A stretch of DNA of 64,000 nucleotides, from assembly GCA_019307945.1 (NCBI GenBank), contig JAFDIS010000011.1, forward strand, positions 1-64,000, written 5' to 3'. Each line of letters opens with the position of its first letter. Positions within the stretch are counted from its first letter, which is position 1. A program made the translations under genes and the position numbers. The notes under the pieces are model-generated. The model saw only the letters and a program-made list of their open reading frames with translations, was not told the DNA's origin and ran no database searches. This document shows, in pieces, positions 36,794 to 45,425 of this stretch. This DNA is from Deltaproteobacteria bacterium (lineage in GTDB: Bacteria; Desulfobacterota; DSM-4660; Desulfatiglandales; Desulfatiglandaceae).

Positions 36794-36821
36794 CTTTCTG
36801 AATGAATCGTCATTCAGAAAG
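36794..36821. promoter_or_regulatory. TetR-type operator, perfect 28-bp palindrome
   Basis: CTTTCTGAATGA and TCATTCAGAAAG are exact inverted copies around ATCG. The core TGAATGA-4-TCATTCA resembles operators of TetR-family regulators of fatty-acid degradation. It lies between the promoter and the TetR start at 36832 and could also influence the divergent liv promoter about 80 bases away. Confidence 0.75.
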
Positions 36822-36831
36822 GCCCGCATTC

Positions 36832-37458
36832 ATGCCGAAGAGAAAGAATTCCCAAAAATATTACCGGATCATCGAGGCGGCCACCAGGATCTTCGCGGAA
36901 AAGGGTTTTTTCCAGGCCAAGGTATCGGATATCGCCCGCGAGGCCGGGGTGGCGGACGGGACCATCTATATTTACTTCGAAAACAAGGACGACATCCTGA
37001 TCTCCTTGTTCGAGGAACAGATCAAGGTGGTACTCGACAACATGATCCGGGATGTGTCCGGGGAGAAAGGCCCCATAGAGAAACTCCGGCGCTTTGCCCT
37101 GACCCACCTGGAGCTCATCGAAAAGAACAAGAGCATGGCGGAGATCATTCATGTGGAACTGCGACAGAGCAGCAAATTCGTAAAGGAGTACAAGAACGAA
37201 AATTTCGCCCGCTACCTGGACATCCTGGCGGACATCGTTCGGGAGGGGCAGGAGCAGGGGGTTTTCCGCCGGGACGTGATCCCCGGGGTGGCCAAGCGGG
37301 CCATATTCGGAGCCCTGGACGAAATGTCCAGGTTTTGGGTGTTGTCAAGTAAAAGGGAGTATGATATTAAAACCGCTGCTGAACAGATAAGCAGCTATTT
37401 TATCGAGGGCATGTCGGAGAAAAGTGCCGAGGGAGGTGCCCTAAAGACAGGCTCATGA
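36832..37458 (+). CDS. TetR-family transcriptional regulator
   Basis: A 208-residue repressor. The N-terminal helix-turn-helix is typical: IIEAATRIFAEKGFFQAKVS, then IAREAGVADGTIYIYFENKD. The C-terminal domain fits the TetR_C group that senses acyl-CoA esters (FadR/RfaA-like in Gram-positive and Desulfobacterota lineages), but the ligand is inferred. I start it at ATG 36832; the upstream ATG at 36802 lies inside the perfect operator palindrome. It leads into etfBA after 92 bp and likely controls itself, etfBA and the divergent liv operon. Confidence 0.9.
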   Translation: MPKRKNSQKYYRIIEAATRIFAEKGFFQAKVSDIAREAGVADGTIYIYFENKDDILISLFEEQIKVVLDNMIRDVSGEKGPIEKLRRFALTHLELIEKNKSMAEIIHVELRQSSKFVKEYKNENFARYLDILADIVREGQEQGVFRRDVIPGVAKRAIFGALDEMSRFWVLSSKREYDIKTAAEQISSYFIEGMSEKSAEGGALKTGS

Positions 37459-37550
37459 GGCCCCTTGAGGGGCCGCGGCGGGCGGGACCTTAACGGGAAG
37501 CTGAGGAGGTGTTGTCCGTCGCATAATTTGCAGGGTGAAAGGAGGACAAA

Positions 37551-38345
37551 GTGAATATTATCGTATTGCTCAAACAGGTCCCGGACACGGAGACCCAGAT
37601 CAAGATCGCCCCGGACGGGAAATCCATCGTCACCGATGACATCAAATGGATCATGAACCCTTATGATGAATTCGGCGTGGAGGAGGCCCTCCGGATCAAG
37701 GAAAAATTCGGCGGCGAGGTTACGGTTGTGGGCCTGGGGCCCAAAAGAGTGACCGAGTCCATCCGTACGGCGCTGGCCATGGGGGCCGACAAAGGCATAC
37801 TGATCACGGACGACGCCTTGGAAGGCAGCGATTCCCTGGCCGTGGCCAAGGCCATAACGGCAGCCGTCAAAGACCTCGACTATGACCTCATCTTCACCGG
37901 TCAGCGCGGCATCGACGACGACATGGGCGTTGTCGGGGCCTCTGTGGCGGAACTGCTGGGAATTCCCAACATCTCCCTGGGGATCAAGGTGGAAATCTCA
38001 GAAGATCAAAAAACCGTGACAGTTAATCGCCCCGTGGAGGGCCAGACCCTGGTGATCGAGTCCAGTCTTCCCGCCCTGATCACCGCCCAAAAGGGCCTCA
38101 ACGAGCCGCGGTATGCGTCCCTGCCGGGTATCATGAAGGCCAAGAGAAAACCCCTGGAAGAGAAAAGCCTGGCGGACCTGGGCCTTGATGCTTCCGAATT
38201 CGGCACAGAGGCCAGGAAGGTCAAGATCCTCGAACTCACGCCTCCCCCGGAAAGGGCGGCGGGCAAGATCATCGAGGGGGAAACGCCGCAGGAAAAGGCC
38301 GCCGAACTGGCAAGACTTCTTCACGAGGAGGCCAAGGTTCTATAG
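37551..38345 (+). CDS. etfB: Electron transfer flavoprotein beta subunit
   Basis: A 264-residue ETF beta subunit that starts at GTG 37551 behind GGAGG. It begins MNIIVLLKQVPDTETQIKI, and the AMP/FAD-binding region DLIFTGQRGIDDDMGVVGASVAELL is conserved. With EtfA it accepts electrons from acyl-CoA dehydrogenases and hands them to a membrane oxidoreductase. The adjacent TetR regulator and the acyl-CoA ligase operon across the promoter fit that role. No clear bifurcating-type extra features were checked beyond the normal length. Confidence 0.95.
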   Translation: MNIIVLLKQVPDTETQIKIAPDGKSIVTDDIKWIMNPYDEFGVEEALRIKEKFGGEVTVVGLGPKRVTESIRTALAMGADKGILITDDALEGSDSLAVAKAITAAVKDLDYDLIFTGQRGIDDDMGVVGASVAELLGIPNISLGIKVEISEDQKTVTVNRPVEGQTLVIESSLPALITAQKGLNEPRYASLPGIMKAKRKPLEEKSLADLGLDASEFGTEARKVKILELTPPPERAAGKIIEGETPQEKAAELARLLHEEAKVL

Positions 38346-38450
38346 GCTCGCGCCGGTGCCCCCCGGAGATCCCGGTTGCGCGGCCCTGGCTTATTCTTGG
38401 AGCATGCAGTGCAAATATGCAGTTCATTTTAATATAAGGAGTTTCTGAAA

Positions 38451-39434
38451 ATGGCAGAAGGAGTATGGGTAATAGCCGAGGAGAGGGACGGAGAGTTCCG
38501 GAAGATCACATATGAAGTCGTGAGCGAAGGTCGTCGGCTGGCCGACGCCCTAGGGCAGAGCGTCACGGCGGTTGTCCTGGGAAACGGAATGAAGGACAAG
38601 GCGGCGGATCTGGCCCAGTACGGGGCCGACAAGGTCCTGGTGGCCGATGACGCCCGCCTGAGTCCCTACACCACGGACGCGTATGTGGCAGTGATTTCTC
38701 AACTGGTCAAGAACGGAGACCCCGCAGTGCTGCTCATCGGGGGCTCCGTGCAAGGCAAGGACCTGGCTGCCAGGCTCTCGGCCAACCTGGGTGTGGGGAT
38801 GGCCCAGGACTGCACGGGCTTTGCCGCGGAAGACGGAAACCTCGTAATCATTCGGCCCATATATGCGGGCAAGGCCTACGCCAAGGTCACCTTTGAAAAC
38901 AGTTGGCCCCAGATGGCCACTTCCAGGCCCAACGTGCTGAGCATCAACGAACCTGATGCGTCACGGTCGGCCGAGGTCGTTGACGCCGAGTTCAGCCTGG
39001 ATGATGCGGCTCTCAAGACCAAGGTGGTGGATGTTGCCAAGGATGAGAGCGGCAAGATCGATCTCACAGAAGCGGACAAGATCGTCTCCGGGGGGCGCGG
39101 CATGAAAGGCCCTGAAAATTACGAAATCCTGGAAAAACTCGCGGATCTCATCGGGGGTACCGTTGGTGCGTCTCGATCCGCGGTGGACGCCGGATGGCGG
39201 CCCCACTCGGATCAGGTGGGGCAGACCGGAAAGGTGGTCTCACCCAACCTGTACATCGCATGCGGCATCTCCGGGGCCATTCAGCACCTGGCGGGCATGA
39301 GCACCTCCAAGGTCATCGTGGCCATCAACAAGGACCCCGACGCGCCCATCTTCCAGAAGGCCGACTACGGTGTGGTGGCGGATCTGTTTGACGTGGTTCC
39401 GGCTCTGACGGAAGAGATCAAGAAATACCTGTAG
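38451..39434 (+). CDS. etfA: Electron transfer flavoprotein alpha subunit
   Basis: A 327-residue FAD-binding ETF subunit. The C-terminal domain has the ETF alpha signature LIGGTVGASRSAVDAGW, QVGQTGKVVSPNLYIACGIS and VAINKDPDAPIFQKADYGVV. It follows etfB by 105 bp and has an AAGGAG site. A strong hairpin lies 15 bases past the stop. Confidence 0.96.
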   Translation: MAEGVWVIAEERDGEFRKITYEVVSEGRRLADALGQSVTAVVLGNGMKDKAADLAQYGADKVLVADDARLSPYTTDAYVAVISQLVKNGDPAVLLIGGSVQGKDLAARLSANLGVGMAQDCTGFAAEDGNLVIIRPIYAGKAYAKVTFENSWPQMATSRPNVLSINEPDASRSAEVVDAEFSLDDAALKTKVVDVAKDESGKIDLTEADKIVSGGRGMKGPENYEILEKLADLIGGTVGASRSAVDAGWRPHSDQVGQTGKVVSPNLYIACGISGAIQHLAGMSTSKVIVAINKDPDAPIFQKADYGVVADLFDVVPALTEEIKKYL

Positions 39435-39448
39435 AAACCGCATCCGGA

Positions 39449-39488
39449 CGAGGAGTGCCTCCGCCGTTTCGGCGGCGGGCGCTCCTCG
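39449..39488. terminator. Hairpin between etfA and the convergent gene
   Basis: CGAGGAG-GCC-CCGCCG pairs, with small bulges, with CGGCGG-GGC-CTCCTCG around a TTT loop. It lies between two converging genes and may stop both, though no T run follows on either side. Confidence 0.5.
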
Positions 39489-39491
39489 GGA

Positions 39492-40154
39492 CTACAGCAG
39501 ATCCAGGAATTCGGCCAGCGTCAAATCCTCCAGTTCCCTTTCCATTATCGAAACCTCGCCCGGTTCATCCCCGATCTTCGCCTTCGCACGGGAACCCAGC
39601 AGCTCCGAAAGGCACGCCTCGTCCGGATGGTCCATCCAGCGTATCACCAGTTCCGCCGGCGCCCTTACCTCGTCCAGTTCGCGCCACATGGCCTGGGCGA
39701 TGGTGGCGGGACTTCCCCCCGCAAGGTGGGCGGCCGTGAAGAAACGGTCCAGGAGAATCGCCCGGGAGGCCTCGGACTCCTTCTCGATGAGCGATTCGAG
39801 CTTCCGTGCGTAGGCCTCCAGGTACAGGGGGCCGTCCACTTCCGGCGCTTCTTCAGGCAACATTACTCCGTATTTTTTCCTCAGCTCCGAAAAGGGCATG
39901 ACGGGCGCAGGCGCCCACGGGACGAAGGTAGGGTTGACGTCCGGCGCGGAGGACTCTTCAGCTCTGGGGAATCTACCGCAGGCCTTTGAAACGATCTCCC
40001 GGGTAGCGTTGATCCTTACCCGGTCGCCGGGTCTCAGGGGCCGGAAACGGCCGGCCTCGTCCACGACGCCCAGTTCATGATGCCCGCAGGCCGGGCAGAT
40101 TCTGGCCGTCACGGTCCCTGAAAACGAGCCATTGGTGTCCGTCTCAGTGCTCAT
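39492..40154 (-). CDS. Hypothetical protein with N-terminal zinc-ribbon-like motif
   Basis: A 220-residue soluble protein I do not recognise. The N-terminal part contains ARICPACGHHELG, half of a possible zinc ribbon, followed by a basic stretch GDRVRINATREIV. The remainder is helical and acidic, ending ELEDLTLAEFLDLL. No signal peptide or membrane helix. It stands alone, converging on etfBA and divergent from the tRNA gene. Confidence 0.7.
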   Translation of the reverse strand: MSTETDTNGSFSGTVTARICPACGHHELGVVDEAGRFRPLRPGDRVRINATREIVSKACGRFPRAEESSAPDVNPTFVPWAPAPVMPFSELRKKYGVMLPEEAPEVDGPLYLEAYARKLESLIEKESEASRAILLDRFFTAAHLAGGSPATIAQAMWRELDEVRAPAELVIRWMDHPDEACLSELLGSRAKAKIGDEPGEVSIMERELEDLTLAEFLDLL

Positions 40155-40461
40155 ATCGCCTTCTCCATGGATCGAGGGTCAGTCCCGCCTTCAAAGCGGG
40201 ATGAAGGGCCCTGGAATGAATCTCAAACCGGCCTGTACCATGTCCGGTCCGCGGGTGTCAACGACGGCAATGAGTCCAGCCCGGGCAAGGCGCTTTTCGA
40301 GATGGCTTGCCGCAGCGGCGCAACCTGGACAGGGGCGGAGGCTCGTCGGGTATATCGGGACCTCGGGCGTTTTATCCCGCCCCAAGAAAGCTCCCCCCGC
40401 TTCAGCCTTGCATAGGGGCGGTTCCGGGCGTGCGGTCCCTTGGCCGGCCCTCAATATTTCG
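40155..40461. other. Gene-free region before tRNA-Met
   Basis: About 300 bases between the start of the leftward hypothetical gene and the tRNA promoter. Short open frames here lack ribosome sites and recognisable protein content. I see no repeat or RNA structure that I can name. Confidence 0.4.
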
Positions 40462-40490
40462 TTGACAAATCGGGGGATTTCAATCATATT
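40462..40490 (+). promoter_or_regulatory. Promoter of tRNA-Met
   Basis: TTGACA at 40462-40467, a 17-base spacer and CATATT at 40485-40490, ending 19 bases before the mature tRNA 5' end. Confidence 0.6.
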
Positions 40491-40509
40491 ACCTGCTTGA
40501 TCGACCGAT

Positions 40510-40586
40510 GGCGGTGTAGCTCAGTTGGTCAGAGCATGCGGCTCATATCCGCAGAGTCACTGGTTCGAGTCCAGTCACCGCCACCA
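40510..40586 (+). tRNA. tRNA-Met (CAT), elongator type
   Basis: A complete 77-nt cloverleaf with encoded CCA. The acceptor arms GGCGGTG and CACCGCC pair perfectly; the D-arm contains AGCTCAGTTGGTCAGAG; the anticodon stem TGCGG/CCGCA holds loop CTCATAT with anticodon CAT at 40544-40546; the T-arm is CTGGTTCGAGTCCAG. The acceptor stem is fully paired, which argues against initiator tRNA. A lysidine-modified tRNA-Ile with CAT is possible, but the G-start, GTAGCTCAGTTGGT and GTCAC variable region look like elongator methionine. Confidence 0.9.
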
Positions 40587-40666
40587 ATTGAATCCCGGTA
40601 TTGACATTCCCGAAACCGGCCTTATTTTCTGCGAAAATCCTCTCTCCTGGGTGGCGTGTCTCGATT

Positions 40667-41185
40667 ATGCTGAGATGTTTCAGTCATTCAGAACTCACGA
40701 CGCTGGGCGAGGCGCTAGATATCGCCGAAGACCGGACGGGGAATTTTTACAAGTTGTCCCAGGAGCAGTGGAAGCGCCACCGATACGACGTCAAGACCTT
40801 GGCGTCTTTGGGCGAAGAGGAGATCAGTGACCATGCCTTTGCCCTGCTCAACAGGACCACTGAGTCGGCCGATTCGGGGCGGGTCCCGACAAAACGCTGG
40901 GATCTTTATTGGATTTGCCTTCAGGACCACCGGATCCTGAACGCCCTCTCTAGGGACCCGAACCTGGACCTGTTGCCGTTGATGGTCTACACCTTCACGC
41001 ATGAGCTGGTACACATAGTGCGGTTCGGCCGTTTCCAGCAGCGGTTCGAGAGGAAGGACAAAGAGGAGGAGGAAAGCATCGTACACCACAGGACATACGA
41101 AATCCTCAAAGGCGTCTCCCTGCCCGCACTGGACTACGTGTTGGATCGATACCGGGAGCACCGGGTGTGCGAGGTGAATTTCTGA
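40667..41185 (+). CDS. Small HELVH zinc-metallopeptidase-like protein
   Basis: A 172-residue soluble protein. The central TFTHELVHIVRFGRF carries an HExxH motif, and further on EEEESIVHHRTYEIL may give the third zinc ligand, as in gluzincin-type proteases. I do not recognise a named family and cannot tell whether it is an active peptidase. The ATG at 40667 is chosen because the sequence before it has no conserved content; its ribosome site is weak. FmdB and another small gene follow closely in the same direction (45 and 34 bp gaps), so the three may form an operon. Confidence 0.7.
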   Translation: MLRCFSHSELTTLGEALDIAEDRTGNFYKLSQEQWKRHRYDVKTLASLGEEEISDHAFALLNRTTESADSGRVPTKRWDLYWICLQDHRILNALSRDPNLDLLPLMVYTFTHELVHIVRFGRFQQRFERKDKEEEESIVHHRTYEILKGVSLPALDYVLDRYREHRVCEVNF

Positions 41186-41229
41186 GACCAGCGTGGTCGC
41201 GGAAAAAGTAAGGATGGAGGTCGAAAAAC

Positions 41230-41514
41230 ATGCCGATTTACGAGTTTCAATGTGCCAAGTGTGGTCATCAGATCGAGGTGTGGATGAAGTTTTCCGACAA
41301 GCCCCCCGCACGTTGTGAACTGTGCAGCGGAAAAATGAAAAAACTCATCTCCCAGAGCACCTTTCACCTGAAGGGCACAGGCTGGTATGTGACGGATTAC
41401 GCTTCCAAGTCGGGCGGTTCCGGTTCCAAGGCAGATTCGTCCCGGAAGAGCGAGACCAAGGCGGAGACCAAGACCAAGAGCGAGCCCAAAAAGGAAGCCA
41501 AAGGCAAGGACTGA
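41230..41514 (+). CDS. FmdB-family zinc-ribbon protein
   Basis: A 94-residue protein that begins MPIYEFQCAKCGHQIEVW and has a second CELCSGKMKKL pair, forming the four-Cys zinc ribbon typical of the FmdB regulatory family. The C-terminal 40 residues are a low-complexity tail rich in Lys, Ser and Glu. Function in this family is not well established. Good GGAGG site ahead of the ATG. Confidence 0.9.
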   Translation: MPIYEFQCAKCGHQIEVWMKFSDKPPARCELCSGKMKKLISQSTFHLKGTGWYVTDYASKSGGSGSKADSSRKSETKAETKTKSEPKKEAKGKD

Positions 41515-41547
41515 ACCGAGAAATAGAGCGAGCCGCCAGAGATTGTC

Positions 41548-42096
41548 ATGAAAAGATGGGACACGGGACGCGTTCAGGACAAGATAGTAAGGCATCTTGA
41601 AAGACAGGAGAGGCAACGGGCCTTTCAGCAGGATCGATTTTTCCGGCTGAAACTTCCCGAGATCCACAACAAGCTTACCCAGACGCTTCTCATGGAGGGC
41701 ATCGTGGAGACGGACGACGCGGCCGGCTTCTCCGAGGCCCTCCTCAAGGGCCTCAAAAAGGCGGTGTCCAGTTCCGAGTTCGATTTCAAGTATTTCATCG
41801 CGCCGATCCGCGACCTCGTCCCCCGTCCCAATCCCTATTCCCTGTACGTGACCCAGTATATCATGGAAGTGCTCATCGACGACCCGAGCGTGATCGACAT
41901 ATACGGCACCGACACGGAGATCTACCGTGTGGTCAACGATGTCATCAGCCGGATAAATATCCGTTTCGAGAAGGCCGAGGATGAGATCCTCGCCCAGCTC
42001 GCCCGAAACAAGTCCCTCAGACCCGGTTCCAGGCAATATGACATTGCCATGGAACAGCTCTTCCACAAAAAATTCGGGGACCCTCAAAAGGTCTGA
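41548..42096 (+). CDS. Conserved hypothetical protein
   Basis: A 182-residue helical, charged cytoplasmic protein starting MKRWDTGRVQDKIVRHLERQ. There is no signal peptide, metal site or obvious catalytic motif. The dense pattern of conserved-looking helices (LPEIHNKLTQTLL, SLYVTQYIMEVLIDDPSVIDIYG) suggests a real protein of unknown function. It lies 102 bp before fabD and is probably co-transcribed with the HELVH and FmdB genes. Confidence 0.75.
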   Translation: MKRWDTGRVQDKIVRHLERQERQRAFQQDRFFRLKLPEIHNKLTQTLLMEGIVETDDAAGFSEALLKGLKKAVSSSEFDFKYFIAPIRDLVPRPNPYSLYVTQYIMEVLIDDPSVIDIYGTDTEIYRVVNDVISRINIRFEKAEDEILAQLARNKSLRPGSRQYDIAMEQLFHKKFGDPQKV

Positions 42097-42198
42097 TCCC
42101 GGTCCTTGAGGCACAGGGGCCCCCGGCCAAGCGGTCGGGGGGCACAGCACACGGGGGCCTGATCCTATCGATCTTCATATCTCGTGGGAGGAACCACA

Positions 42199-43143
42199 GT
42201 GACACTTAAGAAAATCTCCTTTCTCTTCCCTGGTCAAGGATCCCAGTTCGTGGGTATGGGACGGGACCTGGCCGAGACGATCCCCGCCGCCCGGGAAATT
42301 TTCTCGCAGGCGGACGAGGTTTGCTCCAGGCCGGTATCCAGACTCTGTTTCGAGGGACCCATGGAGGAATTGACCCGCACCGAAAACCTTCAGCCCGCGA
42401 TCACGGCCGTAAACCTGGCCTGCCTGGAGGCGCTGCGTGAGGCCGGAATCAGGGCGGATGTCTCCGCCGGCCACAGCCTGGGCGAATACGCGGCGCTGGT
42501 TTCGGGCGGCGTGGTGTCGGCCCGGGACGCCCTGAGGCTCGTGCGGAAGCGGGGAGAGGTCATGGACCGCGAGGCGCAGGCCCACCCGGGGAGCATGGCC
42601 GCGGTGATGGGCCTGGACCTCGAGACGGTGAAAGAGATCGTTTCCGAGGCCTCGGACGCCGGTGTCGTTGCCGTGGCAAACCACAACACCCCGCGGCAGA
42701 TCGTCATCACGGGGGAGAGGGGGGCCGTCTCAAAGGCCGCGAACCTGGTAAGGGAGCGAAAAGGCAAGGCGATTCCCCTCAAGGTGAGTGGGGCGTGGCA
42801 CTGCAGCCTGATGGCCGAAGGTGTCTCGGAGCTTCGGGAATTCATGGAACAGATCCCCTTCGAGGTTCCGAAGACCCCGATCCTGTTCAATGCCACGGCA
42901 CGAGAGGAAAGCGATCCGGCGGCCATCCGGGACATCATGGCCAGGCAACTCACGGGTCCGGTGTACTGGTACGGCATCATCGAGCGTATGCTGGAAGAGG
43001 GAGTGGATGTTTTCGTGGAGGTGGGGCCCAAGAAGGTCCTGACCGGCCTTCTGAAGAAGATCCTTCCTTCGGATTCTCCGGCCAGGGTCTACAACGTGGA
43101 GGGGAAGGAAAGCCTGGAGCGGGTCGTTCAGGCGCTGGGCTGA
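42199..43143 (+). CDS. fabD: Malonyl-CoA:ACP acyltransferase
   Basis: A 314-residue enzyme of fatty-acid synthesis that moves the malonyl group from CoA to acyl carrier protein. The N-terminal FLFPGQGSQFVGMGRDLAE and the active-site GHSLGEYAAL (catalytic serine near residue 91) are diagnostic; the catalytic His is in GAWHCSLMAEG. I choose GTG 42199 because GGGAGG is spaced nine bases ahead; a GTG at 42184 is less likely. No other fab genes are next to it. The 3' end overlaps the convergent radical SAM gene by 16 bases. Confidence 0.95.
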   Translation: MTLKKISFLFPGQGSQFVGMGRDLAETIPAAREIFSQADEVCSRPVSRLCFEGPMEELTRTENLQPAITAVNLACLEALREAGIRADVSAGHSLGEYAALVSGGVVSARDALRLVRKRGEVMDREAQAHPGSMAAVMGLDLETVKEIVSEASDAGVVAVANHNTPRQIVITGERGAVSKAANLVRERKGKAIPLKVSGAWHCSLMAEGVSELREFMEQIPFEVPKTPILFNATAREESDPAAIRDIMARQLTGPVYWYGIIERMLEEGVDVFVEVGPKKVLTGLLKKILPSDSPARVYNVEGKESLERVVQALG

Positions 43144-44105
43144 GAACCGGGACCCGGACCGGTCATTTCCTCCGCGCCCGGATACCGCCTGCCTTGCCAC
43201 GTATCCCGTTCCGCCAGACGTCTGCGGATCGCCTCCAGGTTGGCCCCCTTGTCCAGGGCCCAGGCGGGGGCCAGTAGCTCCCCGGGCCCAGGATCGCCCG
43301 TTAGTCTCTGGATCACCAACCGGGGAGGCAGGCGTTCCAGAAAATCGGCCACTAGGTCCGCGTACTCTTCCCGTTCCAGGCATCTGAACTCACCCCGCCG
43401 ATACATGTGGGCCAGGGGCGTGTCCCGGACCACGTAGAGCAGGTGGATCTTAACACCCTGGACCGGAAGGGCCGCGAGGTAGCGCGCGGTTCGGCGCATC
43501 ATTTCGCGTGTCTCACCCGGCAGTCCCAGGATTACATGGGCGCACACCTGAATCCCGTGGCCGTGGGCCGCCAAGACCGCCCTCTCGAAGCAGGCCGCGT
43601 CATGGCCACGGTTGATCCGGCGCAGGGTCTCATCATGGGCCGATTGAAGACCCATCTCGAGCCATGTCAGGGCGCGCCCCTTATAGGAGGCCAGGAGGTC
43701 CAGTACCGCCTCGTTGATGCAGTCGGGCCTCGTGGCCACGGAAAGACCCACCATGCCGGGAGGGGCCAGGGCAGTGTCGTAAAGCCTTTTCAACTGTTCC
43801 GGGGGGGCATAGGTATTGGAAAAGGACTGAAAATAGGCGATGAACTTCCTGGCGCCGTATCGTTTTTCGAGGAAGTTTCGAGCTGATTCTATCTGCTCTT
43901 CAATGGAAGTCCTGCCGGCGGCAAAGGCCCCGGTCCCTGAGCCTCTGCCGTTACAAAAGAAACAGCCTTCCCTGGAGATGGTGCCGTCCCTGTTGGGGCA
44001 GCTCAGCCCCGCGTCAAGGGAGATTTTCTGGACCCGCTCCCCAAAGATCCCGCGCAGATAGCTGTTGTAATCCCGATACCTTTTCACCTCTGGCCGGTTT
44101 CGCAT
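43128..44105 (-). CDS. Radical SAM protein, YhcC/TIGR01212 family
   Basis: A 325-residue radical SAM protein. The cluster motif is the family-specific variant CPNRDGTISREGCFFC (CxxxxxxxxCxxC-like spacing) near residue 36, and the TIGR01212-type features LSVATRPDCI, ILGLPGETREMM and KIHLLYVVRDTPLA follow. E. coli YhcC is the reference member; its substrate has not been settled. Length is normal. It may pair with the LPP20-like gene upstream on the same strand (33-bp gap). Confidence 0.9.
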   Translation of the reverse strand: MRNRPEVKRYRDYNSYLRGIFGERVQKISLDAGLSCPNRDGTISREGCFFCNGRGSGTGAFAAGRTSIEEQIESARNFLEKRYGARKFIAYFQSFSNTYAPPEQLKRLYDTALAPPGMVGLSVATRPDCINEAVLDLLASYKGRALTWLEMGLQSAHDETLRRINRGHDAACFERAVLAAHGHGIQVCAHVILGLPGETREMMRRTARYLAALPVQGVKIHLLYVVRDTPLAHMYRRGEFRCLEREEYADLVADFLERLPPRLVIQRLTGDPGPGELLAPAWALDKGANLEAIRRRLAERDTWQGRRYPGAEEMTGPGPGSQPSA

Positions 44106-44138
44106 CCGCGGAGAGGGCCCCGGGCGGTGTCTCCCGCA

Positions 44139-45254
44139 CTACCTGAGACGGACCACGAGCATGTTGGCGGACTGCCGTTTCACCGTGAAGCGCCTTCCGT
44201 CCAAATTCAGGTTCACCAGATCATTGGCGAGGAAGCGGAGTTTTCCCTTCAACTGCACGTCCAGTTCGGCCCGGGAACCGTCGAAGGATCTCTGGTTTAC
44301 ACGCTGAACGCCGCGGGTTTCCTCTGACAGGATGCTCTTGAGGCGGTTTAACTGGCCATAGGAACTGAGGCCTTCCACCACCAGCACGAAATCGGCGCTG
44401 CCGCCCAGTTCCTTCTGCCACCAGGCCACGGCCTTTTCGGTCAGTTTTTCCGCGAGCTTCTGCGCTGCCCGCTGTAGGGGTTCTTCGTAAGCGTCACGGC
44501 CGCCCGCCAGTTTGTTCTCCTCACTGGCCGATGCCATCACGTCGCCCGTGTCGCTCTTGATGACTCTGGCCGAGACCACGGCCCGGTTCGTGAACATCTC
44601 CACGTCCCCCACCCTGAAGGGGTGACTCGAAGTGCTGACCGTGCCGAGGATCAGTATCTCGGCCCCGTATCGGCGTCCCATCTTGCGGGCGAGAGACTTA
44701 TCGTTGCCCAACTCGCGAAGCTGGCCCGTACCCGTCAGGCGCCTGACCCTGGCCGAGTCCACCACCTTGAACCCTTTGGAAAGGAAGTAGTCCACCATGG
44801 CCCCTTCGGCCACAAAGGCCTCCCTGGACTCTCCAATGAATATGACCATGAGTCTCGGGTTGGACTTTTCCGCGAGCACCGCCTTGAGTACCGTGTCCAG
44901 GTCCTCCTTCAGCTTGGCGGTGCCCACGTCCGCTTCAATGGTGACCAGGTACTCGTCTCCCTTGCGTTTTTCGTCGAGGATTCTATAGCCGTTGATGTAG
45001 CCTGAAAACCGGGAAAAAATCCTGTCATAGACCACCGCATAATTCTGCACCAGGGTCTCGTTCTGGATGAAGATGCGGGTGGACTGCTCCACCGCGAGCC
45101 GCTTGGCATTGTCTATGGCCCGATCCCGCGCGATTCCCACGAGGTTCTTATGAATGGCGGCCGTGCCCACCGCCTTGACCCGGGTCTGGGCCGGGGCCTT
45201 GAGGGGAAAGGCCGCGGCAAGCGCCACTACCGCAAGAAAGACTAATCTTTTCAT
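44139..45254 (-). CDS. Exported LPP20/FlgT-N-like protein
   Basis: A 371-residue protein with a clear Sec signal (MKRLVFLAVVALAAAFPLKA-PAQ). Right after it the pattern KAVGTAAIHKNLVGIARDRA followed by an all-alpha/beta repeat up to about residue 120 fits the LPP20/FlgT N-terminal fold. A central domain (about 130-260; LMVIFIGESREAFVAEG, AEILILGTVSTSS) resembles TolB-N/curli-assembly-like lipid-anchored domains. It lacks a lipobox Cys, so it is periplasmic rather than a lipoprotein. Function in cell-envelope assembly is an inference; no flagellar genes flank it. Confidence 0.7.
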   Translation of the reverse strand: MKRLVFLAVVALAAAFPLKAPAQTRVKAVGTAAIHKNLVGIARDRAIDNAKRLAVEQSTRIFIQNETLVQNYAVVYDRIFSRFSGYINGYRILDEKRKGDEYLVTIEADVGTAKLKEDLDTVLKAVLAEKSNPRLMVIFIGESREAFVAEGAMVDYFLSKGFKVVDSARVRRLTGTGQLRELGNDKSLARKMGRRYGAEILILGTVSTSSHPFRVGDVEMFTNRAVVSARVIKSDTGDVMASASEENKLAGGRDAYEEPLQRAAQKLAEKLTEKAVAWWQKELGGSADFVLVVEGLSSYGQLNRLKSILSEETRGVQRVNQRSFDGSRAELDVQLKGKLRFLANDLVNLNLDGRRFTVKRQSANMLVVRLR

Positions 45255-45425
45255 GGCAAAGTATTGATCCTCAATTTTGGTTGGTGTGCGGTTGGGTACA
45301 AAGCCTAGAATACGCCTCAGAATAGGAAAAAAACAGTGATAAAGTCAACTCAGAAAGACTCCTGAGAGGAGTTCCAGGGAAAATCGGGCCTGCCGGGAAG
45401 GGATCCCGACCCGAAGCACCTGCCC

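Noticed and set aside
40510-40586. tRNA-Ile with lysidine-modified CAT anticodon
   Set aside because: The body sequence is closer to elongator tRNA-Met; the choice rests on general similarity and could be tested with a TilS-recognition model.
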